A DNA stretch of 64,000 nt, from the NCBI GenBank assembly GCA_032622095.1, contig CP136061.1:25796991-25860990 (forward strand). Reading direction: 5' to 3'. A program made the translations under genes and the position numbers. Positions 10,582 through 23,282 of this stretch are shown one piece after another. Under the pieces are notes generated by a model. That model saw only the letters and a list, made by a program, of their open reading frames with translations. It had not been told where the DNA came from and ran no database searches. The stretch comes from Siphonodentalium dalli. Its lineage: Eukaryota; Mollusca; Scaphopoda; Gadilida; Siphonodentaliidae. The stretch's first letter is position 1; every line of letters begins with the position of its first letter.

Positions 10582-11838
10582 CTGGAGAAGTCGGCCCAAA
10601 ACAAAGTCGGCCCCAAGAGAAGTCGGCCCGAAGAGAAGTCGGCCCGGTAAATTAAAGATTGGTCAAGAGAAGTCGGCCCCATTATTATTTTACTGCTTGT
10701 TAATGCCTGTGGCACAAAAAGATGAATGCATGCATTACGTACCGGTATAGGTTACACTGGTGTAAATGTTTTCCATAGGCCTCAGTGCTAACGTTTCAGC
10801 GTATAGTGTTGGCAATATAAATGTTGGGTCCAAAATTTTCTTTAAATCTGAAAAATTGACATTTTGGGAAACTTTTTACACAAAAATATCATGTCTGTCT
10901 AGCAGGGAATTCGCCTTTAAATCTTATGTTTTCGTAACTAGTGTCAGAACCGCATAAAAAATACAGTCATATTTTAGACCACACCAAAAAATTCAAACTT
11001 CACTACAAAGGGTTAATTCCTGTGCCAATGGTTATTTTACCTATGGGAAATCATAGGGAAGAGGTGTGATGATTTTTTTATGTGAAAAGCACACAAGGCT
11101 ATTGACCAATCAGGGCCCAGTGTCTATTTTATTCTCTCCTATATATTCCTCCCGCATCCGCTAGATGTCACTCGGAACCTTATTTACACCGGTGTAACCT
11201 ATATGAGACCGACATTTCGCCACATGTTGTCAAAATGGATTATATCACCTCGTAGCATTCCATTTAATGTGACCATGTTTTCGCCACATGGTGTCAAATG
11301 GGATTATATCACCTCCTGACAATCCATTTGATTATCGCGCACTGTCATGGCTTTACGCAGATATGTCGATATAGTTCGTTAAAGGGAAATTTAAGACACA
11401 GGAAACATAGTGTTACATCGATGTTTGCCTATTAGAAAAATAAAATTATTAGAAAACTCCATCACCATTTATCGGGGCTTTGGGCCGGCTCATCAAATAA
11501 GCTTGATGAGGCTGGTTTAAAGTTTTTGTTTTTAATTGTTAAACAATATTTTAAAACGATCCTTGTGCTGCTGCTGGTGGTGTTGGACCCATCAAGACTG
11601 AAATAATGGGCGACGCGCCAGAGGGATTTCCACACGGAAGCAGTCAGCGATAAAGATAAACATTAAGTCATATAGTGTTTCCGTGACACCTGATATATGT
11701 TACTCAATTGAGTAAACATGTCACTAACTAATGTTAATAGCTGGGCCGACTTCTCCTGGGCCGACTTCTCCAGGACCGACTTTGTTTTGGGCCAACTTCG
11801 TAGCGGGGCCGACTTCGTAGCGGGGCCGACTTCTCCTG
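10582..11838. mobile_element. Foldback-like element with 'gaagtcggccc' tandem termini
   Basis: Both ends consist of four or five units of (ga)gaagtcggcccn, in inverted orientation (about 10584-10680 and 11740-11837). A shorter inverted pair inside is 'ggtataggttacac' and 'gtgtaacctata'. No target duplication or coding region is visible. Its design, short tandem repeats forming the terminal inverted repeats, recurs in several other elements here. Confidence 0.65.
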
Positions 11839-11895
11839 TATTCACTTCAAGTGACTACTGGAAAACAACAACAACATTGTCATAGGTAATCCGTA

Positions 11896-13022
11896 GTGAT
11901 GCGGACCGGACCGCTTTGCACCGGTCCGGTCCGCGGTCCAGGGGTGGACCGCGGTCCGGACCGGGTGTCATTGGACCGGACCGGACCACTTTTTGCCGCC
12001 GGTCCGGTTCTCTCCGGTCCGGTCCACTATTTTACTTCAGTTATGATAAACTATCGCGAATATTATTGCGTATTTGCCGTCATATCAATTAGCAACGATG
12101 CATTGACGCATTCAAGTGGTTAATATCTATTAAACGTTTGATGCCACGAAAACAATGTATAGATGTACTGTGTACATGTCACTTTCCTTATAATGTATTA
12201 ATGTAACACTGGCCAACACTATGTAGCACCCTATCAATGTGACAAACATGCAACTGAATGAGTATAGAACTATTTGTCATAAACAGTGTAACATGGCATC
12301 AACTAATCAATTTGGATGGATATCGAATCGAGTATTCTATTGTTTCTCACAGTTATAATTATCGAAGAAACATGCAAACCACATTACATAGTACATACAC
12401 AAGACAGTCACATTAATCCAATAGTAGTTGTACTTAGGTATATAACTGTAATTGTCAGCACTATACAATCAGCCATCACAATATCCAAGACTCCAATATT
12501 AATGTAGTAGTCATATTAGTACACATTTGTATATATAATTGTCATCAGTATAGTTATTTCGTTTAAATTTCAATTTAATGAAAATAAGTATGATACGAAT
12601 CATGCATACAATCAGTTGAGTGCCATGTTAGATTGGTTATAACACGTTATGGCCCTAGTTTTTTATCTGTCCAATACATTTAATTAGTGCATGTTCGCAT
12701 TACTAGAAATACTATTATCATGCATCGTTCCCAGTATATCCCACCAGAGACAGACAATGATGCATACAATCGGCAAACAATGTAAGTTTTAAAATATATG
12801 GACTCATTGCAATGCACTGAACTCAGTAACCTTATAGTTTGTACTATACAGAGTAAAAACTTTGAGAAAACAGAGAATTCATTAACATATACATGTAGCC
12901 TATTATAGGTGGACCGGACCGTTTTGGACCGGTCGAGGCATGTTTACCGGACCGGAATGGCATGGACCGGACTGGACCGCCTTGGCAGTGGACCGGACCA
13001 CCCAAGGTCCGGTCCGCATCAC
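11896..13022. mobile_element. Foldback-like element with 'ggaccggacc' termini, 1.13 kb
   Basis: The ends are GTGATGCGGACCGGACC and its inverse complement, next to TA on each side. The first and last 130 bp are dense in GGACC/GGTCC motifs. The interior (about 12035-12890) is AT-rich with no recognised gene. Confidence 0.8.
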
Positions 13023-13459
13023 TAGTATTCCGGCCCGAGTCGTCCCATACTCCATAGCCTGACCAGGTCTGGCTCATGTGAAGATCTGACTGTATAATCA
13101 GATATGCACATGAGCAGGACTAATTCACAGTCTACTCAGACTACTCAGTACTACATGCTTCAAGCTGTCAAGAACTGCTGACCAGACAAAACATTTTTAG
13201 TCATCCCATTTCTCATTTGATTCGTCGGGTACTGCGTTATGCAGTAGGTCCCTAGATTTGCGTAGATCTCCGTAGGTCACTCAATTCGCGTAAGTCCCCG
13301 CAGTAATGCAATATATAGTAGGTCTACTATAATTATAAATTTGTGACCCGTCTCTCTTTTATTATTTCTATTAGTTCTATGATTTACTATGCATGTCTAT
13401 TTAAGATCACAAAATGTTCCGACTGCTACTGCGTTATCAGATTTGTGATCATTTCTTAC

Positions 13460-13522
13460 TGTTTCTGACATTCTAGCTGTGGGAGTTGCCTCAGATTTCG
13501 GATCTTTCGAAGGCGACGCCAT
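13460..13522 (-). CDS. EXOC4: EXOC4 (Sec8) first coding exon
   Basis: The start codon reads AAGAATGGC on the minus strand, with a purine at -3 and G at +4. Twenty-one codons beginning MASPSKDPKSEATP run to a strong donor, ACA|GTAAGA, in phase 0. Exon 2 (10199-10239) continues the frame. Assembled, the five exons give start, TSFLMSIVNTL, EKARIDKAYKQCDKNL, VPEKLNQHMSSKHYL and LEGPLSSIEALRDLRLEL, the order found at the N-terminus of exocyst subunit Sec8. About 70 residues expected between the third and fourth of these blocks are not found. The 5' untranslated part must lie to the right of 13522; its extent is unknown. Confidence 0.78.
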
Positions 13523-14081
13523 TCTTTTCTTTTGTGTACGGTAGATAAAGCGTACTCGAATACAGTTAAGGTAAAATATGGCAATTTCATATAGAAAATA
13601 TAGTGTACATGCATGTCTTTTGAAATACATTTATATCGTTACAATTTGTCAAGCGCGATTTGTATTCTTCATGGCCATGATGGTGTACGATACTTTAATG
13701 ATTGGAATAATGTGATCCGTTTCATTTGCCTGTCACGATGTTTATGCAACCCACACGAAATAAGGATACTTATATTTGACAGATGGGCGTTTTATTAGTC
13801 GGTGTCAGTATTTGATGCTATTACTTATAACTATTATATTATATATTATCAGTGCTTTTGTTACCACGGCGACATTTGGAGTCCTGAAAGACCAACACCT
13901 CTCAGTCGGAGGTATTGTGTTTCCCAAATTCTGAAATTGCAATTTGCAGACCATTTGTGGTGTGTTGATTTGACAATTTGTTGGAAATTCAAAATCAAAA
14001 AGAAATATTGACCAAAAAAAAAAAAACGACAAATACGGAAGACCTTTGTGGTCACATATAACATATCAAAAATATATTTTT
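13523..14081. other. Region upstream of EXOC4, no recognised gene
   Basis: The sequence just right of the EXOC4 start should contain its promoter and 5' UTR. I see no clear TATA box. Open frames here are short and without recognisable motifs. Confidence 0.4.
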
Positions 14082-15821
14082 TACGGAAACACAGTAGCGC
14101 CACAAATAATAATACAGAGTTTAAATGCCCTAATACGGCGTTTTAACGCCCTAATTACGGCGTTATAACGCCCTAATACAGCATTTAAACGCCCTAATTA
14201 TGGCGTTATAACGCCCTAATACAGCGTTTAAACGCCCTAATTACGGCGATATAACGCCCTAATTACGGCGTTTAAACGCCCTAATGCGACATATGTGGAA
14301 TGACTAGTGGACCTTCGGACTAGTGAACCTTCGGACTACTGAACCCTACCCGATCAATGTCTGAACAGAATGAGGTCCCCATGCAGAGGGTGAATTTGGT
14401 GATGCTAGACGCTATGCGGTGTAATATCTCTAAATTCACCCTCTGTGGACCTCATTCTGCAAATGTCAGGCACATTATTTCCAGACTTGATACCACCACT
14501 GATATATGCGTTGGTTTGGGTGCAATGTGACTAACCGTGAGCCATGTGGTCCCCTGCTATAAGCATATACCCTTCGCTATGCATACATGTATGTGCATGT
14601 TCGACTACATGGGGGTGTTTTGAGTGCATTCTAGTTCATTTTGGATTTTCGGAGAATCGGGCCTTCGGAGAATCGGGCCTTCGGAGTTATGGGCTTTCGG
14701 AGAATCGGGCCTTCAGAATTATGGGCTTTCGGAGAATCGGGCTTTCGGGGTTATGGGCTTTCCAGGGCTGGCATTCTCAGAAATCCAGGCGGGCTAAGAC
14801 CAACCCTCCTCAATCAGCCTATGTGGGCTATAGCCCTCTTCAGTGAATGATGTCATATAGCATGGATATTTTAGCCAACTACAGCGAAATCACATTCACG
14901 ACAATGCAAATAGTCATTATCTGAACTAAACTGCATTAATACATTTTACAAAGGGAGCCATTCCAAAATGTACCTCACCCCATAGACTTTACCCACCGAA
15001 TAAAGGCCATCGGTTATAGGGTGATAGTGCCAGAAACATTAATCGTGAGTCACTACTCATATAGTGCAGTGCTTTTGTTATTGTGTTTGATGCACCAACT
15101 AATGGCTAAAGTGTAGACAGTCATTTAATCTTATTAGCGGTACTCAATCCGATTAAGCACCCCTAAATTACTATTTCTTTGGCTTCAGGGGTAAAACATA
15201 TTTGATTCGAGTCGAGGAACCCATCCATCAAAGCTCAGAGTGATGAGATATTGATTTTTGAAGTTTGTAAGTTTCTCGAGATGTGCACTAATAATTGCCA
15301 CAGAAACACTTATTCAAACGGACGATGGTAATACTAACGCAATTTTGACCTAGAACATCCTTTTTACGGCGTGTTCTGGGCCACAAACAATAGATATAAA
15401 AAAACTTCAAAAATTTATATCTGATCACTCTGAGCATTGATGGGTAGGTTCCTCGACTCGGATCAATTATTTTTTACCCCCGAAGTCAAAGAAATAGTAA
15501 TTTATGAGGGTCTGACCGGATTGAGTACCTTTAATACGACTATCGACTTGATTCTTGCTTAGTGGGGCACTTGCCTACTGGATTCAAATATAGACATTGA
15601 TCCACAATTGATTGATGCTCATTTGGCCATATTAGGGCATTATATCGCCGTAATTAGGGCGTTTAAACGCTGTATTAGGGCGTTATAACGCCGTAATTAG
15701 GGCGTTTAAACGCCGTATTAGGGCGTTTAAATGCCGTACTAGGGCGTTATAACGCCGTAATTAGGGTGTAAACTTAAACGCCGTATTATTATTTTATTTG
15801 TGGCGCTACTGTGCTTCCGTA
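14082..15821. mobile_element. Foldback-like element with 'cgccctaattacggcg' termini, 1.74 kb
   Basis: The ends are TACGGAA(A/G)CACAGTAGCGCC and the inverse complement. Next come arrays of about 22-bp units alternating 'cgccctaatta' and 'cggcgtttaaa' (14125-14285, inverted at 15635-15785). The interior contains a hairpin (about 14368-14460, 'agagggtgaatttgg'), a short 'cggagaatcgggccttt' tandem repeat (14640-14765) and a nested palindromic MITE (15137-15533). Confidence 0.85.
15137..15533. mobile_element. Palindromic MITE with 'ggtactcaatccg' ends, copy 1
   Basis: The ends GGTACTCAATCCGAT and inverse bound about 400 bp whose halves are largely complementary ('tcgagtcgaggaacc', 'caaagctcagagtgat'). 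A related copy lies at 58148-58632. It is nested in the foldback element at 14082-15821. Confidence 0.8.
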
Positions 15822-15860
15822 CATTATTGCCATGCCATAAAAATATATTTGCGATAAATT

Positions 15861-18800
15861 CAGGGCCTGGAACCTACGTCATAAAACAAAGTTTTTCACC
15901 GAAAAATGGCGGCTGCTCGGTGCGACTCGAAGTGACTATTTATCGTTTTTGCAAACTATGTACATAAACCACTAAAAAAAATCATTGCTTATGAGCTGTA
16001 AAACATTGTTTGCTAGCTCACAGTCATCTATACCGAGATATATATGTAATGGTTGTAAAGATTATCGCGTTCAGGTGGTTTCCGTCACCAATTTTCAAGG
16101 CATGTTTCCGAGTTATGAAATGGTAACGCCTACTTTGGCTTTTAAAACTGGAATTGTGACATAAATGGTAACGCCTACATATAATCAACATTTGATTCCA
16201 AAATCGGCAATTTGGCTGAATTCTTTCTTTCACTTGCCGAATATCACAATTAGTTTTAGGACTAATGAGTAGTGTATGCCTTCACAGTTAATGGAACTTA
16301 TGGAAGCGCAAGAGTATAATTCTCCCCTTGCTAAGATCCCCCGAATATTGCCGAGGCGAATCGGTATACATCGGCTCAAAAGTAGACTGCTTCACTTGTG
16401 GCAAGCTAATTAATACGTTTTTCACGGAATTACTATCACAAGACATAAATGAATAAAATAATAAGTAATGACCTTTATATATCAATATTATTATAGGGAA
16501 TAAGAAAAAATGTCATTCTGGTTGATGCATCATATATAATTATAGGCTAAAATAAACCAACGTTTGATAAATGAATAAATCGCAATATCGCCACTGCTTG
16601 AGTTGAACCAGGAAGGAGCTTTAAGTTGTATTTTTAAATTTTTGTTTCAAATTCAAATGTTTCTGAAATTAATAAAAGAACAAACTTTTAATTAAAAGAA
16701 ATTAATTAAAATCACAAGATAGCAAAGTCGCACTCTCATGTACAGTAGTTGAATATCTATTGTATTCACACCGTTTTCATGTGAAGCCAGGTTGTTGTTA
16801 GAAGAGAAGCAATTTATGACACATTACGTAACCATTGAGTTAAGTACTGCTAGTCTGTACATACAATTATCGGACAATGCATTTAGGAATTTTATCTTAC
16901 AGCCTGCCTGATCAACAAAATATTACATTACCAGTGTACAGATTAAGCGTTTTGATGATTAGTGTTTTAAACCAAATATTATTTGAAATGACTGGTCTGT
17001 TCATCGTCACCATTCAATCAACGCTCCCGTTACAAAATAAATTATGTTTTCATGGTACGATATTTCCGAAGTAAGAAATCCTTTCGTCACCTAACATCGT
17101 TGGGACTGTCAATCTATTCAGATATTTTGAATTAGCTTTCCGTCTCCATGCTTTCCGTCTCCATTTGGGGTGAAAAAAAGTTTGACCAAATGAAATTTTT
17201 ATTAGTCAATTTTGAAAAAAATATTGGCCATTGGCCACCGACAATGCAAACACTGCTCTCTAGCTTGGCCACCATATTACCTGTTACATACGGAAACCTT
17301 TTAAATTTGAAATAGTTTGAGCAAACATTCTAACGAACAAAACAAATATGGATCAAATGTAATCCTGGGGGATGCACGTTGACCGACCTTGTTCCCGGAC
17401 TAAAATTCCAATTTTCATAATTTTCTCGCATGTTTTTTGTGTGCATTTGTTTACCTAAATATAACGACTTTCCCTACATGAAACGCATCAAAATTTAGGA
17501 TATGTTATTGTGTGATCATATTTAGCAATCAGCGAACTCGAAGCAGCTTTTGTAGTTGGCAGATTTGTTTACTAACAAGATTCCATTTTTTTTTAAAGCC
17601 ATAAATATGATGCCCATAGTTCAAAGAGCTGTAGAAAATTTCCCCCAAAGTGCTTTCAAAAACAGCTTATTACCTATTTGTTCTAGGTTCGCTTCAAAAT
17701 CAAGTCTAAATGACTAGACTATTACAGTGGCCTCCATTTCATAGCTAGTGTCAAGTTAGTCGGTTTCAGGTTTATATGGGAGGGGGTGATGTGGTGTCAT
17801 GTCAATGCTCTAGTTGACCAAATTCCGTCACACATACCAAAGTTAGACAATACATTATTTGAAATGAAAAATTGCATCATAGAATATCATTTGGGTTAGC
17901 CTACATAGAACAGTTATTTGTCATATTCTCTCTGAATTACAAGATGTCCTGTTAAGATTCAGACCTGTGAGATTACTTTGTTTGTTGTAAGTAATAATTA
18001 TCCTAATATTTCCGCCGCATAGAACAAGGTGGCCATTCTAATAAATTTTAGTTCAATTGTGTCCTATGTACCAAAGTACCAAAATATGCACCCAACCTGC
18101 AGTATTCTTCACAAAAACATGATTACATTAAATTTACGATTTGTGATACCGATTTATTCTATTAAAGGAATGATTTTCCAATCGGATATTGTTAGAAGTA
18201 TATCCATAGTCTTAATAGTTGACCCGCATCGGAGATTCAAATTTAAAATATAAAAAATGGACTTAGGAGAACCTGGAAATCAGGTCGCGATATATTTACC
18301 TTAGACAATACCATTATATATATAAGGTAGTAAAGCTATGAAAACCAATTATGATTAAAGGGGTATCAATAAACATGGGTAAACAATGAATGTTAGTAAT
18401 AGAATATAATTAAAGAAATCTTCATTGCATCATAATGTTTTAACGACAACTATCAGACGAAACTGGAAATATGAACAAATTAACATGGACTTAACCAACG
18501 GAAATAGAATGGAACTAGAATGCACTCAGAGAGATGCCAACGTGCGCAAAAATGTAATAAACAATAATTTAAAAAATAATTTCACTGTATTTTACTTAAT
18601 TTATTTAATTTAATTTAATGTTAGCAAAAAAAGACAATTACCAATTCTCATTTCATCACAGATAAAAGGCAAATTACTATATTAATCATTCAAGTAATTA
18701 AAACCAATTCCATGTTGCCGAAAGGATGAGACTTTAATATCGATTACATTTTTTTCAGCGGCATATTTTGATTTTCATTTTCCGATAGTCAAAGTTGACC

Positions 18801-20287
18801 AAAGGAGCAATTATAAGAAATAATTAATACCATTTGTGTAAATATTGATAGCAGCCAATATGCAACAATAAATATCAATAATTAATCAATAATTAATCAA
18901 TAACGATCATTTTATGTAATAATACACTCTTCAAACGGTGTTTGTGTCAACAAATGCGTTTTGTTTTGTGTTACGTCATTCGTCGTATTTGACCCGGAAC
19001 TCGGCTGAAGGTTAGGCTATTCAGCCTATTGCGTCGAATTACGAACTCGCGTTTTGAATGTCTCACTTTTCCCGCACGACAAAAAGAGGTCTTCGCATGA
19101 ACCAAAAATGATAAAACTTCCCAATTATAAGTAAAAATACCCAAATGAAGGAGTCTATGTAGGTCCCGAAGGAGTCTATAGACCCTTTGATGCAGAGTTC
19201 TGATGGAGAAAATATAGGTCGATCTATTTTTGTCATAACTCTGACGTATTTTGACCTGGGAGAAAAAATCGAAATCGAGGCTCACTACGAGCATGCCAGT
19301 TTTAAATATAGAAACAGGGAATCCCGACAAATGGCGATATTGGCGACAAACAAATAATCGAAAACAACACATAAAATAAACATAGCAAAAACGCGGCACA
19401 GTAAAAATGTTAGAACGCCACGAGGTTTTACGTCGTTTTTGGTGACGTCATGGAGTGAAACGGAGCAGGGTGACACCAACGTACCTACGAATCTGTCTGA
19501 TCGCAATAATGTTGCACGAGCGCACGTAATAACAAAGTAATACTACAATGAATATGGAATAAGAGAACGAATGACAGGACATACACTTAATGATCTTAAT
19601 TAAACTAACGAATATACAACGAGAACGTAAAAACAATGATTATGCCATGAATTTATGCTCGTCTTTATATATAGTATTATCAAATAGTATATTGGCATCT
19701 CTATAACAGCCATTTGTGTATAGTAACGCATTTAACTGAGTGTGTATATGTGAACACGATCGTTAATAGTTCATCTACCGGATTATACGGATGGTGACTC
19801 AATTGTGAGTGCAAACAGGCCAATATTATGTGAGCGTTAACGAGATGTGGGCGTTACCATTAATAGACAAATTCATAAAAATTCTTTGTGTCTTAAGAAA
19901 TTTACAAACAAACCACGGGAAAGTTAATTTTTTGTTATTGATTCAAATTTTAGCATTTATAATATCCCGAAACTCAATGTATACGGTTTTAAAATGAGTT
20001 TAGGGCGCGGAGAACATGAAATGTTGGCGTTAACACCTGCACGAAAATAGGAAAATCGGCCGCGATTTTGAATTGCGAACGCGAAATTCTCATTATAAGC
20101 AATTCTTTCCGATTTTCGGTTTCTGTATTTGTCGAGATTTGCAGGTGGCATAGCTCCTTTGCTTATAATACTACATCGAAGTCGATTGTATTTATTTAAA
20201 AAACGATGTCGAAGTAGGGAGTCGAACTTTATTTACAGTTATTTTGATGTAGGGTTACCCTTCCGGTGACGTAGGTTCCAGGCCCTG
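15861..20287. mobile_element. hAT-like non-autonomous element, 4.43 kb
   Basis: The ends are CAGGGCCTGGAACCTACGTCA and its exact inverse complement. AAATT directly flanks both sides, a possible 5-bp duplication. CAGGG ends are typical of hAT elements, although most hATs duplicate 8 bp, so the assignment is tentative. The flanks on both sides are 'gcgat(a/t)' repeat sequence, so it inserted into the element described at 20288-21265. The 4.4-kb interior is AT-rich and I see no transposase. Confidence 0.7.
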
Positions 20288-21265
20288 AAATTGTAAACTT
20301 TTGCGATATATCACAAACCTTTGCGATTTATATAGGCATTTTGCAAACTGCTTTTCAATAAATCGCAAACATTTGTGATAAATCACAAATTGCTTTGCAA
20401 TAAATCGCAAACCTTTGCGATAAATTGCAAACATCTTTGTGATAAATGATAAATCGCCAACATCTAGGCCTATATGATGAATCACAGACCTTTGCAATAA
20501 ATCACAAAGACAAACTACTTTGTGATTTATCGCCCACATATTTGTGACTGTCCATTGAAGACACGACATTTATGATTTACTGAATTTCCGATTAACAGGG
20601 CCCGAGGCAAGAGAATGGAAAATATTACGAGAACAGGGAAATTTTGATCATTGGGGACCGATTCAGACATCAGTTCCATGTTCAGAAACCATTTAAATAA
20701 TGAAAATGAAATTCTCTTCATTTAGTCAAAGGGAAGCTATTTATATTCGATTTGAGCCCCAGAGTCAGTATCACTTCCCTCAGTGTCAGTGACCTCCCCA
20801 TCGACCCTTCCGTATCACCCGTCATGAAGGATAGAATCTGATGATAATACTGATCAGCCATAATATCCCATTCTCGCAGCAAATGCTAGTGAAGTAAATG
20901 GAAAATTGGATTCTGTTTTCCAATGCATGTTTATATTATATTTTGAACTGGGTAATGGTTGCCAACGAAAAGACGTTAAGAAAACGCTGCATACCACAAA
21001 ACGCTGTGTCTTCAACTGACAGTCGCGAATATGTGGGCGATATAAATGTTGGTTTGCGATTTATCGCAAAGATGTTTGCGAATTATCACATATATGTTTG
21101 CGATTTATCGCAAAGTATTTTTTTATTTATCGCAAAGTAAAGATGGATGCAATTAATTGCAAAGGTTTGCGATTTAGGGCAAAGGTTTGCGATTTATCAC
21201 AAAGATGTTTCCAATTTATCGCAAAGTAGTTTGAGATTTATCTCAAAGCAGTTTATTTATCGCTG
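20288..21265. mobile_element. Foldback-like element with 'tttgcgatttatcgcaaa' arrays
   Basis: Arrays of a self-complementary motif near TTTGCGATTTATCGCAAA lie at 20300-20540 and 21045-21265 on either side of about 500 bp of unique sequence. The left end continues at 15850-15860, split off by the hAT-like insertion. It is non-coding. Confidence 0.65.
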
Positions 21266-21939
21266 TCACACCATGATGCATGCGGTCACAGTTTGCGATA
21301 CTTTTTATGGACAATATACTATGCAGGCTTGGTGTTATTTATCACTCCGTGTGCCTAAGACTGAGTCAAGCCCTGTTCCATGTGTGAGGTACATGTAGAT
21401 AATACATCAGTTCATAGTATTTCAAGTATAGGACCTGAGAATGCTCGATAGAAAATTTTACGCAACTTTTAAGTTGCGGACATTGACTCGGCTGTCAATT
21501 TATAAACTCCACCTACTAGTATCGCCTGGTGTCAGGCCGCATTGATTGGCATTACACAAGCAGGAATGATAGCAAACTTTAGTGATTCATCTTATACATG
21601 CATCTGTGGAACTTTCAATGAGATCCTTGTGGTCATATTATTTTTTCAACTTTTGGTGTGATGCCTGCTAATAGTCCGCGATATTATAACCACACAGTAC
21701 AGTACAGATTTTCAGGTCAATTAATTTGATGATAGCGGTATGAATTGCTTCGTATTTTCTCTGAAGAGTCCATTGGTCGTCTACCCTACATGTACATGTA
21801 TACCGGGTTTACATTATTTATAGCATTATTACTTTGAAATTGGTGCACTTCATTAGACCTGTAAAATCCAGCAATAATGTATGTACATGTATATAAAAGC
21901 CTGTGTTTTTGAGAGTGTGCAAATTTGTTTTTGAATTGC
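21266..21939. other. Intergenic, no recognised feature
   Basis: This is sequence upstream of the P450 gene. Apart from short 'tacatgtacatgta' stretches I see nothing I can name. Confidence 0.4.
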
Positions 21940-22025
21940 GTGGGATTCGACCCCGGCCGATGAAGGCGAGTGCACCTTGCGACTCAAAGTCTGACATCAA
22001 TACCACACGGCCACTGAAGTGACAC
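21940..22025 (-). repeat. tRNA-derived SINE-like fragment
   Basis: On the minus strand, 'tggccgtgtggt' resembles an A box, and about 50 bp later 'ggtcgaatccc' is a good B box, the pattern of a pol III promoter from a tRNA. It lacks a full cloverleaf with a CCA-ready acceptor stem, so a SINE head or tRNA pseudogene is more likely than a functional tRNA. Confidence 0.5.
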
Positions 22026-22240
22026 CAAAAAAGGTACTTCAAATGGTCGCTGTATTCCGACATTGCACTTAGGACACTATAAGCACATTTTAAGGTCTCT
22101 GTTATGTACATATAGTAAATATATGGCTACTGTGCCATATATCTACTATACATACATATATATAGTTCTTTCTCTTTTTTTTCAGGGGTAATAACAATTC
22201 ATATGTTCCGGTATGATGACTTGAATTTTTAATGATCACC

Positions 22241-22469
22241 ATGTCTCAACCAATCAGACGCGGATTGATGCCGTTGGTTCATCAGCGTGGATTGATACCA
22301 TCCCAGGGTCATCTGCATCATGCCCGACTACTGCATATCAACAGCTGTCTCTACAAAGCCTCTGTAAGCACAACTGACTCTGCAGCAAATACCCAACCAT
22401 TGAGTGCAATACCTGGTCCAAAAGGTATACCTGGATTAGGAACGCTTCCGTATTACTGGTTTAATATAG
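22241..22469 (+). CDS. Mitochondrial-clan cytochrome P450, exon 1 (presequence)
   Basis: This begins a nine-exon gene ending at 58136, about 490 codons in all. The ATG at 22241 has the better context (CACCATGT) than one nine bases upstream. The first 30 residues are rich in Arg, His and hydrophobic residues and lack acidic ones, as expected for a mitochondrial import signal. PGPKGIPGLGTLPYYW is the proline-rich hinge that precedes the P450 fold. The exon ends ATATAG|GTATGA in phase 1. Mitochondrial-clan P450s (CYP10, CYP27, CYP44 and relatives) take electrons from adrenodoxin and hydroxylate sterols or xenobiotics; I cannot assign the family more closely. Two further copies of this exon's 3' edge follow in the intron. 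Confidence 0.88.
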
Positions 22470-22840
22470 GTATGAACATCTGAAAAGAATAAACTCTACA
22501 TGTATGTCTGGATTAGCCACTCTTCCTTATTACTGGTGTAATCTACCTATATAAAAGCCAAGTGTTTTGCTGTGTGTTCTGTCTGTTATTCTGTCACCAT
22601 TTTCATTTGTCTAAAAATATATCACCCTCATGTCCGATTACACCCAAATTTTGACTGTCCTGCGGCACATCTTAGAATATGACAAGCAAAATTTCAGGCC
22701 AATCGGTACAAGACGGCCTGAGATATTACGCGTTTCCCAAAGGAAATAATAATATAGGTATGTTCATCTGATAAGAATCAACTCTACATGTATATCTTGA
22801 TTAGGAACGCTTCCTTGTTACTGGTTTAATATAGGTATGT
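22428..22840 (+). repeat. Triplicated exon-1 edge with splice donor
   Basis: A unit of about 76 bp, 'ggattaggaacgcttccgta' through the GTATG donor to 'aactctacatgtat', is present in exon 1 and repeated at about 22505-22545 and 22750-22840. The second copy is split by a dispersed repeat (22548-22745). The last copy retains ATATAG|GTATGT and could serve as an alternative donor. Confidence 0.85.
22548..22745. repeat. Dispersed repeat, also at 25740-25910
   Basis: Both copies share 'tataaaa(g)gcaagtgttt', 'atcaccctcatgtccga' and 'cccaaattttga'. It is non-coding. Confidence 0.7.
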
Positions 22841-22992
22841 AACAATGATAAGCAAGCCTGCAAATAATATGTCTGTCATTTTCTGAACGAGGTCCCCAGA
22901 GTGTGAAATTAGTGACCCTATCGATAATCCCGCACGTGTATTTTGAAACGGACAAAACCATTTTAAAATGCTTTATTAAACTATGATTTCAG

Positions 22993-23221
22993 GAGCCTAC
23001 AGTCTTCCTCGTTATATGAAAACCCTTCAACACATGCAGAAGAAATATGGCAATGTCGTCAAAGAGAAGAAAGGGGAGGAACTCATCGTTCATCTGTTTG
23101 ACCCTGAAGACATCAAGGTTGTTTACCAGAGTGAGGGGAGGTTACCATACATATCTCCGTTGGCAAGGACGACGCAGCAGTTCAGGAAAATTATTAAAAC
23201 TTCTCCTGGTTTGGGCAACAT
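22993..23221 (+). CDS. Mitochondrial-clan P450, exon 2
   Basis: The exon follows TGATTTCAG and ends AACAT|GTGAGC. It joins exon 1 in phase to read GAYSLPRYMKTLQHMQKKYG and continues through VVYQSEGRLPYISPL to TSPGLGN. This is the helix A to B' region, with the substrate-recognition loop between. Two bases carry to exon 3. A 40-bp minisatellite begins about 60 bp downstream. Confidence 0.9.
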
Positions 23222-23282
23222 GTGAGCGTAACAGTCAATTGATGTGCTTATTTGATCCTCAAATTAACATCTCTCATTTCCA

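Noticed and set aside
18971-19399. 142-residue minus-strand frame in the hAT-like element
   Set aside because: There are no transposase motifs, no repeats of known domains, and a composition typical of chance frames in AT-rich DNA.
21940-22025. Functional tRNA gene
   Set aside because: A and B boxes are present, but I could not form a full acceptor stem and anticodon arm; a SINE or pseudogene is more likely.
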